From Turicibacter sp. UBA7094 (GTDB lineage Bacteria > Bacillota_I > Bacilli_A > MOL361 > Turicibacteraceae): a DNA stretch of 56,052 bases. Under the pieces are notes generated by a model. That model did not search any database. It was not told the origin of the DNA and saw nothing but the letters and a program-made list of their open reading frames with translations. The stretch spans positions 1,920 through 57,971 of the forward strand of contig DKYS01000031.1 in assembly GCA_002493395.1 (NCBI GenBank), given 5' to 3'. Below, in pieces: positions 25,592 to 34,687 of the stretch. How positions within the stretch are numbered: the stretch's first letter is position 1; the number at the start of each line of letters is the position of its first letter. Position numbers and translations under genes: made by a program.

Positions 25592-26455
25592 GTGGCAAGA
25601 CAACAATATTATCCGAATTACAACCGTTATGGGAGACGGCGTCGAATCAATCCAAAAGGGTATATGACGTTTATTATTATTGCTTTTTTAGGACTGGTTG
25701 GAGGATTTATATTTAATATTTTTTATCAAGTACATCAATTAAGTGTTTTAACTGAAAACCAAACTGAGTTAGAATTTCAAGAAATTCCAACCGTTGATAG
25801 ATGGCATAATAAAGAAGCGAAATTTGTTTATTTAACATTTGATGACGGACCGAGTAAAAATGCGACTAAAATTTTAGATGTTTTGGATAGTTACGATATT
25901 AAGGGAACATTTTTCGTTTTAGGTTCATCAATTGAAGGATATAGTGAAGCAAAAGATATTTTGAAAAGAATGGCAGATACCGGACATTATATTGGAATGC
26001 ACTCTATGTCTCATGATTACGCTTATTTGTATGATACTGAAAAGGGAGGAGAAAATTTTGTAGGAGAACTTCTAGAGGAACAAAATTTAATCAAAGACAT
26101 AACAGGAGGTTTTATAAGCCAATTATGTCGTGCTCCTTATGGTAGTGGAGGCACATTTACCCCTGCTCATATAGAGTCGTTAAAAGAGGCTGGTATTAAA
26201 TGCTGGGATTGGGATGTGGATTCTCTTGATTGGGAAAGGGGGGCAACCGTTGATAGTATTATGAAGAACATTGAATATTGCATGAATCTTTGGAACTATC
26301 CTAGAAACACGATTGTCCTATTTCACGAAAAAGATGTAACGATTGAGGTACTGCCACGGGTAATTGAGTACTATACCGAACTGGGTTATGAATTTTTACC
26401 ATATAATCCGGAACACCATCTGGTGAAAAATCTATATGGTAGTGATGAAATATAG
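25592..26455 (+). CDS. Membrane-anchored polysaccharide deacetylase (NodB domain)
   Basis: 287 residues. A short, very basic and Tyr-rich N-terminus (RQQYYPNYNRYGRRRR), one transmembrane helix at about residues 24-45, then an extracellular NodB/CE4 domain with TFDDGPSKNA, HSMSHD, CRAPYGSGG, DWDVDSLDW and VLFHEK. It is clearly a paralogue of the preceding gene, sharing every active-site block. The GTG start is chosen because GGAGGG lies seven bases upstream. The third gene starts 13 bases after its stop, so they are probably co-transcribed. The substrate is inferred to be cell-wall glycan. Confidence 0.88.
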   Translation: MARQQYYPNYNRYGRRRRINPKGYMTFIIIAFLGLVGGFIFNIFYQVHQLSVLTENQTELEFQEIPTVDRWHNKEAKFVYLTFDDGPSKNATKILDVLDSYDIKGTFFVLGSSIEGYSEAKDILKRMADTGHYIGMHSMSHDYAYLYDTEKGGENFVGELLEEQNLIKDITGGFISQLCRAPYGSGGTFTPAHIESLKEAGIKCWDWDVDSLDWERGATVDSIMKNIEYCMNLWNYPRNTIVLFHEKDVTIEVLPRVIEYYTELGYEFLPYNPEHHLVKNLYGSDEI

Positions 26456-26468
26456 GGAGGGATAATCA

Positions 26469-27152
26469 ATGAGAAAGTCAGGAGTATTGTTTATTATTCT
26501 AGGATTATTGACTATCGTTGGAATCTATTTTGCAGTCACTTATACGTTTCCAGAGATTGAAGTTTTACAATTTTATCAACAAATTGACGAAGAAATTGTA
26601 TCATGTGAGAAAAAATCAGATCAAACAATTGAGGAGATTTTAAATGAACTGAATAAAACAGTCTCACAAACGATAGAAACCGGGCGTACATTTGATGGAA
26701 GCCAATCAATGGATGAAATCTTTAACACGTTTAACGAACAGTATGCTGTATTAAAATCTTATAATGAAAAAGTAATCCCAATGATGGATGAAAAAATACA
26801 AAAGGTTAAATTTGATAAAATAGAGAAAGTCGCCTCTCGTCTTCCTGAGAATCTTTCGAAGTTAGGTCAACAATTATCTATCTTACAACAAGAGAGAATT
26901 GCGGCGTTAATCGATTTGAATAAAGAGATAAAGAAACTTACCGAAGAATTGGCCCCTTTTGAAGATAATTTTTATTCTTTAAAAACAAGTGACGCGGTTC
27001 AATATTTTCAGAGTGTAGCTACTATTTTTAATGAGGTAGAGAAAAATCATGAAAAATATAACGAAACGATTAAAAATTATTATGCGGTAAAGGCGGAATA
27101 CTATGAATGTATTGCGAATAAAGGAGTTCTAGATTATATCTTGAAGAAGTAA
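26469..27152 (+). CDS. Membrane-anchored coiled-coil protein of unknown function
   Basis: 227 residues, family not recognised. One N-terminal transmembrane helix (about residues 5-25), then an extracellular, mostly helical region rich in Glu, Lys, Gln and Leu, with heptad-like spacing around residues 45-75 and 110-170. Two Cys remain: one in SCEKKS and one in YECIANKG near the C-terminus, which could form a disulphide bond. The RBS AGGGAGGG precedes ATG 26469. It closes the operon with the second deacetylase and is followed by a terminator, so a role at the cell wall is a context-based guess. Confidence 0.7.
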   Translation: MRKSGVLFIILGLLTIVGIYFAVTYTFPEIEVLQFYQQIDEEIVSCEKKSDQTIEEILNELNKTVSQTIETGRTFDGSQSMDEIFNTFNEQYAVLKSYNEKVIPMMDEKIQKVKFDKIEKVASRLPENLSKLGQQLSILQQERIAALIDLNKEIKKLTEELAPFEDNFYSLKTSDAVQYFQSVATIFNEVEKNHEKYNETIKNYYAVKAEYYECIANKGVLDYILKK

Positions 27153-27163
27153 TAAAAGAAAGA

Positions 27164-27194
27164 CTACCGTAAATAAAAAAACCGGTAGCCTTTT
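27164..27194 (+). terminator. Intrinsic terminator after the deacetylase operon
   Basis: CTACCG (27164-27169) / CGGTAG (27183-27188) followed by CCTTTTT, with an A-rich loop. Confidence 0.7.
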
Positions 27195-27414
27195 TAGTTT
27201 AAAATTTAAAAGTATTTTAAGGGTATTGAGTTGTTTAACCTAAATGGATAATTATTCTTTTATTTGTTGAATATTGGGTATATAATAAAATCGTAAGAAT
27301 AGGAGATTATTCGACAGAATATTTGGCTTTTAATGAATGGGGCGTATGCCAGATTGAAATAAGGCCTATTTGTTTTTCGAGAGTCTTCAAAAAATGTATG
27401 ATAGGGTGAGTTTA

Positions 27415-29100
27415 GTGTCGTGGTTAATTGAGGTATTGAGGACATATCCAGAATTGACTTTGTTTTTAACATTAGCTTTTGGCTATCAGGTTGGAAAAAT
27501 TCATTTTGGATCATTTAAGGTTGGAACCGTTCCAGGTGTTTTAATTACCGGGGTGTTAGTCGGTCAATTTGGAGTGACGATTGATAATACGGTTAAGTCT
27601 ATTTTCTTTTTATTATTTTTGTTTGCTTTAGGATATAATGCAGGTCCCCAATTCTTTAAGGGGTTGAAAAAGGAAGGGATTTCCCAGGTCCTTTTCTCGT
27701 GTCTCGTATGTCTGATTGGGTTTGTCCTGACCATTGTAATTGGGAAATTGATGAATTTTAATGCGGGTCAAGCTTCAGGATTATTGGCAGGGGCGTTGAC
27801 GCAGTCCTCTGTTATTGGAGTGGCTCAGGATGCTCTTTCAAAATTAGAGGTTTCTAATCAGAGTGTCATGATGGATTTTGTTCCAGTTGGATACGCTGTT
27901 ACTTATATTTTTGGAACCATAGGGTGTACGTTTATTTTGACAACGTTTGGTCCTAAAATTCTAAAGATTGATTTAGAAGAGGAATGTGTAAAATTAGATA
28001 ATCAGTCTAAGGATCAGGATAATCTAGAAGTGTCTTACGCGTCGCAAACAAGCGAGGTATTATATCGTCTCTATGAAGTGGATGAGCGCTATATTGGAAA
28101 GACGGTTGCCGATATGGAGAATCAATTAGGGAATGAGGTAGATTTAAGTTTATTTATCATGAATCCTAAACGGCAGCGATCATTTATTTTTCCTACTCGG
28201 GAGAGGCTGATTAAGTCAGGAGATTGTTTGGCTGTTGCCTTTAAGGAGAAAGATATTTCAAAGATTAAATGGACGGGATTAGGTAAAGAAATCTTTGATA
28301 ACCGATTAGATGAACTAAGAAATGACTCAGCGGAAGTTTATATTGGTCAATCAAATTGTTGTGGAAAGACGGTCGGAGAGATCCAAAGGGACGTTCTAAA
28401 ACACGGCGTTTTAATTTCTAAAGTAAAACGCCAAGGAGAGTCTTTAGATTATCATCAAGGAACGAAGTTGTTTAAGCAAGATGTATTATGTTTAGAGGGT
28501 CCTACGGAATGTGTGGATTCTGTGATTCCATTTGTCGGTACGAAAGTTGTAAAGACAGATGAGACAGATATGACATTTATGGGTCTTGGAATTGTTTTAG
28601 GGGGAATCATCGGAATTCCCGCTTTAATGATTGGGAAAATTGGGATTACGCTTTCGATGAGTGGTGGCGTCTTAATTATGGGACTGTTATGCGGTTATCT
28701 TCATTCAAGACGGCCAACGATTGGACAAATCCCTTCAGCTGCTACTTGGTTTTTAAGTAACGTTGGATTAGCTGTATTTGTAGCCGTTGTTGGGATTAAT
28801 GCTGGGCCAGGATTTGTGGCTGGTTTGCAAAGTTCAGGTTTTGTTTTCTTTTTAGCGGGAGTACTGGTGACGTCTTTATCAACGCTATCTGGAATTTTAC
28901 TTGGAAAGTATGTTTTTAAATTTTCTCCTCCAGTTATTTTAGGTGCCACAGCTGGTGCTTTAACGACCACTGCAGCTTTAGGAGGATTGTGTGAAAAAGC
29001 AAAGAGTAATGCCCCTGTTTTAGGGTATACAATTCCGTATGCAGTAGGGAATATTTTATTAACGATTTGGGGTTCATTAATTATTATGTTTTTCTCTTGA
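27415..29100 (+). CDS. AspT/YidE-type exchanger with two TrkA-C domains
   Basis: 561-residue transporter of the aspartate:alanine exchanger (AAEX) family. It has two homologous membrane halves of about five helices each: one with GYNAGPQFFKGLKKEG and the second with VGINAGPGFVAGLQSSG. A central cytoplasmic part carries two RCK/TrkA-C-like domains (about residues 185-360). GALTQSSVIG and GALTTTAALG are paired re-entrant-type motifs. The substrate (amino or dicarboxylic acids) cannot be read from sequence. The start is set at GTG 27415, with AGGGTGAG upstream; the in-frame region back to 27370 has no ribosome binding site. Monocistronic. Confidence 0.87.
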   Translation: MSWLIEVLRTYPELTLFLTLAFGYQVGKIHFGSFKVGTVPGVLITGVLVGQFGVTIDNTVKSIFFLLFLFALGYNAGPQFFKGLKKEGISQVLFSCLVCLIGFVLTIVIGKLMNFNAGQASGLLAGALTQSSVIGVAQDALSKLEVSNQSVMMDFVPVGYAVTYIFGTIGCTFILTTFGPKILKIDLEEECVKLDNQSKDQDNLEVSYASQTSEVLYRLYEVDERYIGKTVADMENQLGNEVDLSLFIMNPKRQRSFIFPTRERLIKSGDCLAVAFKEKDISKIKWTGLGKEIFDNRLDELRNDSAEVYIGQSNCCGKTVGEIQRDVLKHGVLISKVKRQGESLDYHQGTKLFKQDVLCLEGPTECVDSVIPFVGTKVVKTDETDMTFMGLGIVLGGIIGIPALMIGKIGITLSMSGGVLIMGLLCGYLHSRRPTIGQIPSAATWFLSNVGLAVFVAVVGINAGPGFVAGLQSSGFVFFLAGVLVTSLSTLSGILLGKYVFKFSPPVILGATAGALTTTAALGGLCEKAKSNAPVLGYTIPYAVGNILLTIWGSLIIMFFS

Positions 29101-29136
29101 TAAAAGAGATCCGATAGGGGTTCACAAGATAGGTTA

Positions 29137-29168
29137 AAAAAAAACAGCTCTAAGTGAGCTGTTTTTTT
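29137..29168. terminator. Bidirectional terminator between convergent genes
   Basis: ACAGCTC (29144-29150) / GAGCTGT (29156-29162) flanked by a long A run and a long T run; it serves the exchanger gene and the minus-strand gene ending at 29167. Confidence 0.9.
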
Positions 29169-29553
29169 ATGATAAATAATATTTATTACTCTCAAGTATT
29201 GTTGTTTCGCTTGGCATAACAGGATTATAAGGTCCGTAATATCCATTTTGAGATTGTTGTTGCTGTTGTTGATAGGTCGGATAGGCAACGGGTTGTTGAT
29301 AATACACCGGTTGTTGGTAGTAAACGGGTTGATAGGTTGGTTGATAATAACCTCCACCACAACAAGGGCGTCCACCCCATCCGTTAAATAATAATCCTCC
29401 TAATGCTAATCCTCCAACAAAGGGTAAGAATCCCCATCTTTCATCCTGTCCTACTTCAGGCATCATTGAGAGGTTAGGTACTTGTTGAGTAAGTGGTGCT
29501 GCTGATCGATAGGGGACTTGGACTAGACTCCCCTTATGGTAATTCATTGGCAT
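29167..29553 (-). CDS. Gly/Tyr/Gln/Pro-rich low-complexity protein, possible spore surface protein
   Basis: About 128 residues, no family recognised. After an ordinary N-terminus comes one short hydrophobic stretch (WGFLPFVGGLALGGLLFNGW, about residues 41-60), then PCCGGGYY and imperfect repeats of QPVYYQQP, ending with a poly-Gln run. This make-up resembles small coat or exosporium proteins of spore formers but also fits other sticky surface proteins. ATG 29553 follows AGGAGG by eleven bases; a TTG at 29556 or ATG at 29547 are alternatives. Monocistronic on the minus strand with a shared terminator. Confidence 0.6.
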   Translation of the reverse strand: MPMNYHKGSLVQVPYRSAAPLTQQVPNLSMMPEVGQDERWGFLPFVGGLALGGLLFNGWGGRPCCGGGYYQPTYQPVYYQQPVYYQQPVAYPTYQQQQQQSQNGYYGPYNPVMPSETTILESNKYYLS

Positions 29554-29624
29554 CAATTTAAACTCCTCCTTTATCTTGCAGTCCTACATTATCATATGCA
29601 AAGGAGGCGTTATTTGTCTCAAAA

Positions 29625-30425
29625 TTACGGTTTAATCAGTAAAAAGGAGTTAATCGTTGGTCTTGATAATAAATGTGTTAATCCCTTTTTGTAAGTTAAA
29701 CCTTGATTGACATTTAAAATTAACTGATCGGCAAAGGGGTAGACCCCATTATAAAACTGTGAACATCCATTTGTCATGGAGCTTTGCTGGCAGTGTCCTG
29801 AGAGTTGAATATGAATAGGATAATCGGTGACTTTCGCAGCAAGTGTTGGCTCGTGGATTAATAGAAGTTGGAAGTTTTCTGATTGACTCCCCTCACTGTT
29901 TAGGTGACTTAAGTCTGGTGAAGTGGATAAGGAATCGATACCGATAAGGCGAATTCCCTCACTGCTTCCATTATAAATCTCAATGGCTTCATTTCGAAGG
30001 ACTTTAAAAGAAGCATCGGTTAAGATTTGTGTAATGGCCTCTTGTTGTTTTAAATCAACATCACCGAGGACAGCAACTTTAGCAAGCGAAGGTTCAAGTT
30101 TAGATAAAGCTTCCTTGACTTGTTTCGAGAGATCAGACGTAACGGCGCCTTTTTCAAATAAATCACCCGTGAAAATAACGATATCTGCTTCTAGCTCGTT
30201 GATTTCACGAACGGCTTGTTTTAAGAGAGCGAGGTCCCCTTTGTTTTTTATTTTGGTGTCACTCCATTGAACTAAACGAATCCCGTTAAAACTCTCCGGA
30301 ATCGTTGCGTGACTAATCACGGTCTCTTCCACCTTAATGGTATGTTTTAGCGTGTAAAATGAATAGGTACCAATTGAGATTAAAATGATCACAATCAGCG
30401 TGATGTATATGGGAAATTTTTTCAT
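29625..30425 (-). CDS. Membrane-anchored metallophosphoesterase-fold protein with degenerate active site
   Basis: 266 residues: one N-terminal transmembrane helix (about 7-26), then a YkuE/YaeI-like calcineurin-type phosphoesterase domain facing out. The usual ligand motifs can be located but are altered: the D-x-H motif reads SDTK (His lost), GDL is intact as FTGDLFEK, GNHD reads LGDVD (Asn and His lost), the HEP His remains, and GHTH reads GHCQ. Catalysis by the ordinary two-metal mechanism is therefore doubtful. Cys residues around GHCQQSSMTNGC are new. ATG 30425 has AAGGATGAAAG upstream. The family assignment is firm; the function is open. Confidence 0.8.
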   Translation of the reverse strand: MKKFPIYITLIVIILISIGTYSFYTLKHTIKVEETVISHATIPESFNGIRLVQWSDTKIKNKGDLALLKQAVREINELEADIVIFTGDLFEKGAVTSDLSKQVKEALSKLEPSLAKVAVLGDVDLKQQEAITQILTDASFKVLRNEAIEIYNGSSEGIRLIGIDSLSTSPDLSHLNSEGSQSENFQLLLIHEPTLAAKVTDYPIHIQLSGHCQQSSMTNGCSQFYNGVYPFADQLILNVNQGLTYKKGLTHLLSRPTINSFLLIKP

Positions 30426-30527
30426 TATCTTTCATCCTTTATCGAAATAACTAGTTATGTAAGTTATTATATCATAGAAAAGCTCAGGATTTTTTGGAGA
30501 AATGAAGGAATAATCGGAATATTATTG

Positions 30528-30797
30528 TTAGAAAACGAGGTGGATGAGGTGGTAGAGGAAAAAGAGTGAACTGAATCCTCGAACCAGTTGGGTATATTCA
30601 TTTTTAGGCCCAATCAAACTAACAGCAAACGTAAAGAGATAGATAAGGGTTGGCATCCATTGAGTTAAAATGATCGGATGACCAGACACCAGGCGAAGAA
30701 TTAAAGGGGAGTGCCCGGCTAAAGGGAATGTTAAAATTAAGGTGATATTAAAGATTAAGAAAAGTTGCGAGGCTAACGGATTAATATTTTGTTTCAT
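30528..30797 (-). CDS. Small membrane protein of unknown function
   Basis: 89 residues with about three predicted transmembrane helices (LFLIFNITLILTFPL, WMPTLIYLFTFAVSLIG, FSSLFFLYHLIHLVF). No family recognised. The start at 30797 is chosen because a GGATGGTG site lies upstream and the protein begins MKQNINPL; the open frame continues back to 30995, but that part overlaps the polA promoter region and has no ribosome binding site. It is transcribed divergently from polA. Confidence 0.65.
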   Translation of the reverse strand: MKQNINPLASQLFLIFNITLILTFPLAGHSPLILRLVSGHPIILTQWMPTLIYLFTFAVSLIGPKNEYTQLVRGFSSLFFLYHLIHLVF

Positions 30798-30907
30798 CTT
30801 GACACCATCCTTGTAAAAATATGTTTTAAACTGCGTCGATGTGCTAAAATAATAGTACAGTATAGTAAGTAAGGCATAGAAATATGCTAGGGATAAGGAT
30901 TGATGTA

Positions 30908-33544
30908 ATGAATACGTTAGTTTTAATAGATGGAAATAGCTTGATGTACCGCGCCTATTATGCAACGGCATATAGCGGGAATTTGATGAAAACAAGTACA
31001 GGTATTTTTACGAATGCCTTATATGGCTTTGTGAACATGATGAATAAAGTATTAGAGGATTATTCGCATACGCATATGTTAGTGGCGTTTGATGCGGGTA
31101 AAACAACGTTTAGACATGAAGTTTTAGAAAGTTATAAGGATGGTCGTAAACCGATGCCGGATGAAATGCGATCACAAGTTAATCTTATTAAGAAGTATTT
31201 GGATCTTTTAGGAGTTAAGCGTTTAGAGCTTCCGACGTATGAGGCGGACGATATTATTGGGACGTTAGCAACGTTAGCTGAGGGAGATTCTTTTGAAAAG
31301 ATTCATATTATTACAGGTGATAAAGATTTATTGCAAATGGTAAACGAAAAGACGATTGTTCATATTACTCGAAAAGGGGTAACGGATATCGACTCTTTTG
31401 ATGAGGCAGCCGTGTTTGCGAAGTACGAAGTTTCACCCCAACAGATTGTAGACTTAAAAGGATTAATGGGAGATCCTTCAGATAATTTACCTGGGATTCC
31501 TGGTGTGGGGGAAAAGACAGCGATTAAGTTACTAAAGCAGTTTGAAACGGTTGAAAACCTGGTTGCGCATACGGATGAATTAAAGGGAAAAATGAAGGAG
31601 AAAGTGGAGGCAAATGTCGAGCAAGCCTTACTTTGTAAACGAATGGCAACTATTTATAAGGAGGTTCCACTTCCAGTAACTTTTGACGATTTACGTTATG
31701 AAGGGCCACATACTCAAGAACTCATGGACTTTTTTAAAGAGATGGAGTTTAATGCGTTTTTAAAAAAAATCCAACTTGAAGAAAAAAAAGAAGTTAAACC
31801 AAAGCAGCCGATTCGTATCATTCATGAGGAGCAAGAATTAGAAGGGTTAACGTATCAAGATAGTGCAATTCACGTCGAAGTATTTGAAGAAAATTACCAT
31901 CAAGCTACTATTTTAGGAATTGCGGTGGTAAATAAAGATGAGGCGTATTATGTTCCATTTGATGTTTTTAAGAAAAGCGAGGCTTTTCTCGCCTTTTTGA
32001 AGGATGAGCAGTATAAAAAATCGGTATTTGATGTTAAACGTTCACGTGTTGCCCTTATGTGGGAAGGGATTGAGTTAGCAGGCGTTGATTTTGATTTATT
32101 ACTGGCAACGTATATCTTAAACCCCACGAATGGAAGTAATGAATTTAAAAAAGTCGTGATGCATTATGATTATGATGAAGTGCCATATGACGAGGAAGTT
32201 TATGGAAAGGGTGCGAAGCGGGCTATTGCCAAAATAGAGAAGGTAGCGGAGTATGCTTTGGACATTGCAACAGCGATCTTTAAGTTAAAGGAGACCGTTT
32301 TAGATCGGTTAAAAGATCAGAAACAGCTTGAATTGTTTGAGGAAATGGAAATGCCATTGGCTGATGTTTTAGCATCGATGGAGTTTGATGGGATGACGTT
32401 AGACTTGAATGGTTTAGCCGAAATGGGGGATACGTTAAAGTCGCGGATTGTTTCACTCGAGTCTTCAATTTATGAACAAGCGGGAACGACGTTTAATATT
32501 AATTCACCTAAGCAATTAGGAGAGGTATTATTTGAAAAGTTAGAATTACCGGTGATTAAAAAGACGAAAACGGGGTATTCAACCAATGCGGATGTATTAG
32601 AAAAATTACGTGATGCTCATCCGATTATTGATTTAATTATGGAGTACCGAACGTTAACGAAATTGTATTCGACTTATATTGAAGGATTAAAAAAATCGTG
32701 TTATGCGGATGGAAAGGTCCATACGATTTTTAATCAAGCACTGACGCAGACTGGACGATTGTCATCGATTGAACCGAATTTGCAAAATATTCCGATTCGT
32801 TTAGAGGAAGGAAGGCTGATTCGTCGGGCCTTTGTGCCAAGTCACGAAGGGTGGCTCATTTTAGGTGCCGATTATTCGCAAATTGAACTCCGAATTTTGG
32901 CGCATATTTCTAATACAGAATCTTTGATTGAGGCCTTTACTCATGGAGAGGATATCCATAAAAAAACGGCGATGGATGTTTTCAAAGTTTCAGAAGAAGA
33001 AATGACCTCTGATTTACGTCGTTCGGCTAAGGCGATTAATTTTGGAATTATTTATGGAATGAGTGCGTTTGGTTTATCAGAAAACTTAAATATCACGCAA
33101 AAAGAGGCAAAGAAATATATTGATCATTATTTAGAAACGTATTCAGGGATTCATCAGTACATGGAGGATACGGTGAAAGAAGCAAAATTTAATGGGTATG
33201 TGTCAACGCTATTTAACCGTCGACGTTATATTCCAGAATTGACGCAAAAAAATTACGCCATTCGTCAATTTGGTGAACGGACAGCGATGAATGCACCGAT
33301 TCAAGGGACAGCGGCGGATATCATTAAAAAGGCAATGATTGATGTTTACCGCGTGATGAAAGAAAAGAAAGTTCAATCACGCTTACTCTTACAAGTGCAT
33401 GATGAGTTAATCTTTGAAGTTCCTAAAGAGGAATTAGACATGATGATTGAGTTAGTGACACGAACGATGGAAGATGTGGTTGAATTAAAGGTTCCATTAA
33501 AAGCAGATTATTCATATGGACCTACTTGGTATGATGCAAAGTAG
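30908..33544 (+). CDS. polA: DNA polymerase I
   Basis: 878-residue repair and Okazaki-fragment polymerase. The N-terminal 5'-3' exonuclease (FEN) domain (1-~290) has LIDGNSLMYRAYYA, YEADDIIGTLA and GLMGDPSDNLPGIPGVGEKTA. The middle domain corresponds to the 3'-5' proofreading exonuclease but has lost the DxE metal site (VEVFEEN where DTET is expected), as in Bacillus, so it is structural. The polymerase domain has motif A ADYSQIELR, the finger helix RRSAKAINFGIIYGMS, and motif C LLQVHDELIFEVP. Start 30908 has AAGGA upstream. It heads the polA-mutM-coaE block. Confidence 0.96.
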   Translation: MNTLVLIDGNSLMYRAYYATAYSGNLMKTSTGIFTNALYGFVNMMNKVLEDYSHTHMLVAFDAGKTTFRHEVLESYKDGRKPMPDEMRSQVNLIKKYLDLLGVKRLELPTYEADDIIGTLATLAEGDSFEKIHIITGDKDLLQMVNEKTIVHITRKGVTDIDSFDEAAVFAKYEVSPQQIVDLKGLMGDPSDNLPGIPGVGEKTAIKLLKQFETVENLVAHTDELKGKMKEKVEANVEQALLCKRMATIYKEVPLPVTFDDLRYEGPHTQELMDFFKEMEFNAFLKKIQLEEKKEVKPKQPIRIIHEEQELEGLTYQDSAIHVEVFEENYHQATILGIAVVNKDEAYYVPFDVFKKSEAFLAFLKDEQYKKSVFDVKRSRVALMWEGIELAGVDFDLLLATYILNPTNGSNEFKKVVMHYDYDEVPYDEEVYGKGAKRAIAKIEKVAEYALDIATAIFKLKETVLDRLKDQKQLELFEEMEMPLADVLASMEFDGMTLDLNGLAEMGDTLKSRIVSLESSIYEQAGTTFNINSPKQLGEVLFEKLELPVIKKTKTGYSTNADVLEKLRDAHPIIDLIMEYRTLTKLYSTYIEGLKKSCYADGKVHTIFNQALTQTGRLSSIEPNLQNIPIRLEEGRLIRRAFVPSHEGWLILGADYSQIELRILAHISNTESLIEAFTHGEDIHKKTAMDVFKVSEEEMTSDLRRSAKAINFGIIYGMSAFGLSENLNITQKEAKKYIDHYLETYSGIHQYMEDTVKEAKFNGYVSTLFNRRRYIPELTQKNYAIRQFGERTAMNAPIQGTAADIIKKAMIDVYRVMKEKKVQSRLLLQVHDELIFEVPKEELDMMIELVTRTMEDVVELKVPLKADYSYGPTWYDAK

Positions 33545-33553
33545 GAAGGGGCG

Positions 33554-33578
33554 GGGCACTTTTGTAAGTGCCCTTTTT
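33554..33578 (+). terminator. Intrinsic terminator after polA
   Basis: GGGCACTT (33554-33561) / AAGTGCCC (33566-33573) followed by TTTTT. Confidence 0.9.
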
Positions 33579-33841
33579 AGAGGGAAAAAGAGCTTAGATG
33601 TTTCCTTGGAAATAAGGAGGGCGGATTAAGATTTTTGATCGTGCGTCAAAAATATGCATTTTTTGAAGCTTACTTGGGAAAAATTTGAGGGATAGAACGT
33701 TCTTTGCCAACGGAGTGGAATGTTTCTTTTTCTCTATGGATGAAGGACTAAAAAATAGTTAAACCTATTAAGAGGTTGAATTTATTTCATTAAACGATGA
33801 TGGAGTAGGGAAACGATGCGTAAAGAAAGAAGGAGGAAGTT
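33579..33841. other. Intergenic gap between polA and mutM
   Basis: About 260 bases with no open frame that has a ribosome binding site and no obvious RNA. The RBS GGAGGAAG for mutM lies at its end. I see no clear promoter. Confidence 0.5.
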
Positions 33842-34684
33842 ATGCCGGAATTACCAGAAGTTGAAAATGTTAAGAACGCCCTCTGTCAAACGGTAAAGGG
33901 TAAGAAAATAACAGCGATTGAAGTTCGTTATGAACCAATGATTAAAAATATGAGTTCTCAGGAATTTAAAAATAAATTAACGGGACAAACGATTCATGAG
34001 ATTAAAAGACGGGGAAAATACCTTGTGTTTTATTTTGATGATTATGTGTTATTATCACACCTTCGAATGGAAGGAAAGTACTTTGTTGTTCATCCGGATT
34101 TCGAGTTGAATCCCCATATTCATATCGTGATGGCGTTAGATGATGGCAATCGGTTAGTGTATCAAGATACGCGTAAATTTGGAACGTACCATTTGTATGA
34201 TAAATCGGTTGATTTAGAAGAAACCCCTCCATTTAAAGTTTTAGGAGTAGAGCCTTTTTCACCTGAATTTACGCCGCATTATCTCAAAGAAAAAATTAAA
34301 AATAAAAAAAAACCCATTAAGTCGCTCTTACTTGATCAAAGTGTTGTTTGTGGACTTGGAAATATTTATGTGGATGAGGTGCTTTACCGGGCTCGACTGC
34401 ATCCGTTAACTTCAAGTGCGGATTTAGGGGACAGTGACATTGAGAATGTGGTAAAATATACGGTAGAGGTTTTGGCGCGTGCCATTGAATTAGGAGGAAC
34501 GACCATTCGGACCTTCAGCTCGTCCCATGGGGTACTAGGCTCTTTTCAAAATGAGTTATTAGTTCACCAAAAAAAGGGTGAGGCGTGTGGAACCTGTCAA
34601 AGTGAAATCGAAAAAATTAAAGTAGGTGGCCGTGGAACGTATTTTTGTCCAACGTGCCAAAATTTAGATACAGGAGAGAAGTAA
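33842..34684 (+). CDS. mutM: Formamidopyrimidine-DNA glycosylase
   Basis: Bifunctional DNA glycosylase/AP lyase removing 8-oxoguanine. 280 residues beginning MPELPEVENV, so the N-terminal Pro2 nucleophile and Glu3 are in place after Met removal. The H2TH part has LLDQSVVCGLGNIYVDEVL, and the C-terminal zinc finger is CGTCQ...CPTCQ with four Cys. The family Lys near LRMEGKY is present. AGGAGG lies upstream of ATG 33842. coaE begins three bases after the stop, matching the Bacillus polA-mutM-coaE order. Confidence 0.96.
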   Translation: MPELPEVENVKNALCQTVKGKKITAIEVRYEPMIKNMSSQEFKNKLTGQTIHEIKRRGKYLVFYFDDYVLLSHLRMEGKYFVVHPDFELNPHIHIVMALDDGNRLVYQDTRKFGTYHLYDKSVDLEETPPFKVLGVEPFSPEFTPHYLKEKIKNKKKPIKSLLLDQSVVCGLGNIYVDEVLYRARLHPLTSSADLGDSDIENVVKYTVEVLARAIELGGTTIRTFSSSHGVLGSFQNELLVHQKKGEACGTCQSEIEKIKVGGRGTYFCPTCQNLDTGEK

Positions 34685-34687
34685 TAG

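Noticed and set aside
28701..29375. Minus-strand open frame of 224 codons overlapping the exchanger gene
   Set aside because: It is antisense to conserved membrane segments of the exchanger and crosses the bidirectional terminator.
30797..30995. N-terminal extension of the small membrane protein by 66 residues
   Set aside because: Would overlap the polA start region and has no ribosome site; the internal ATG at 30797 is well placed.
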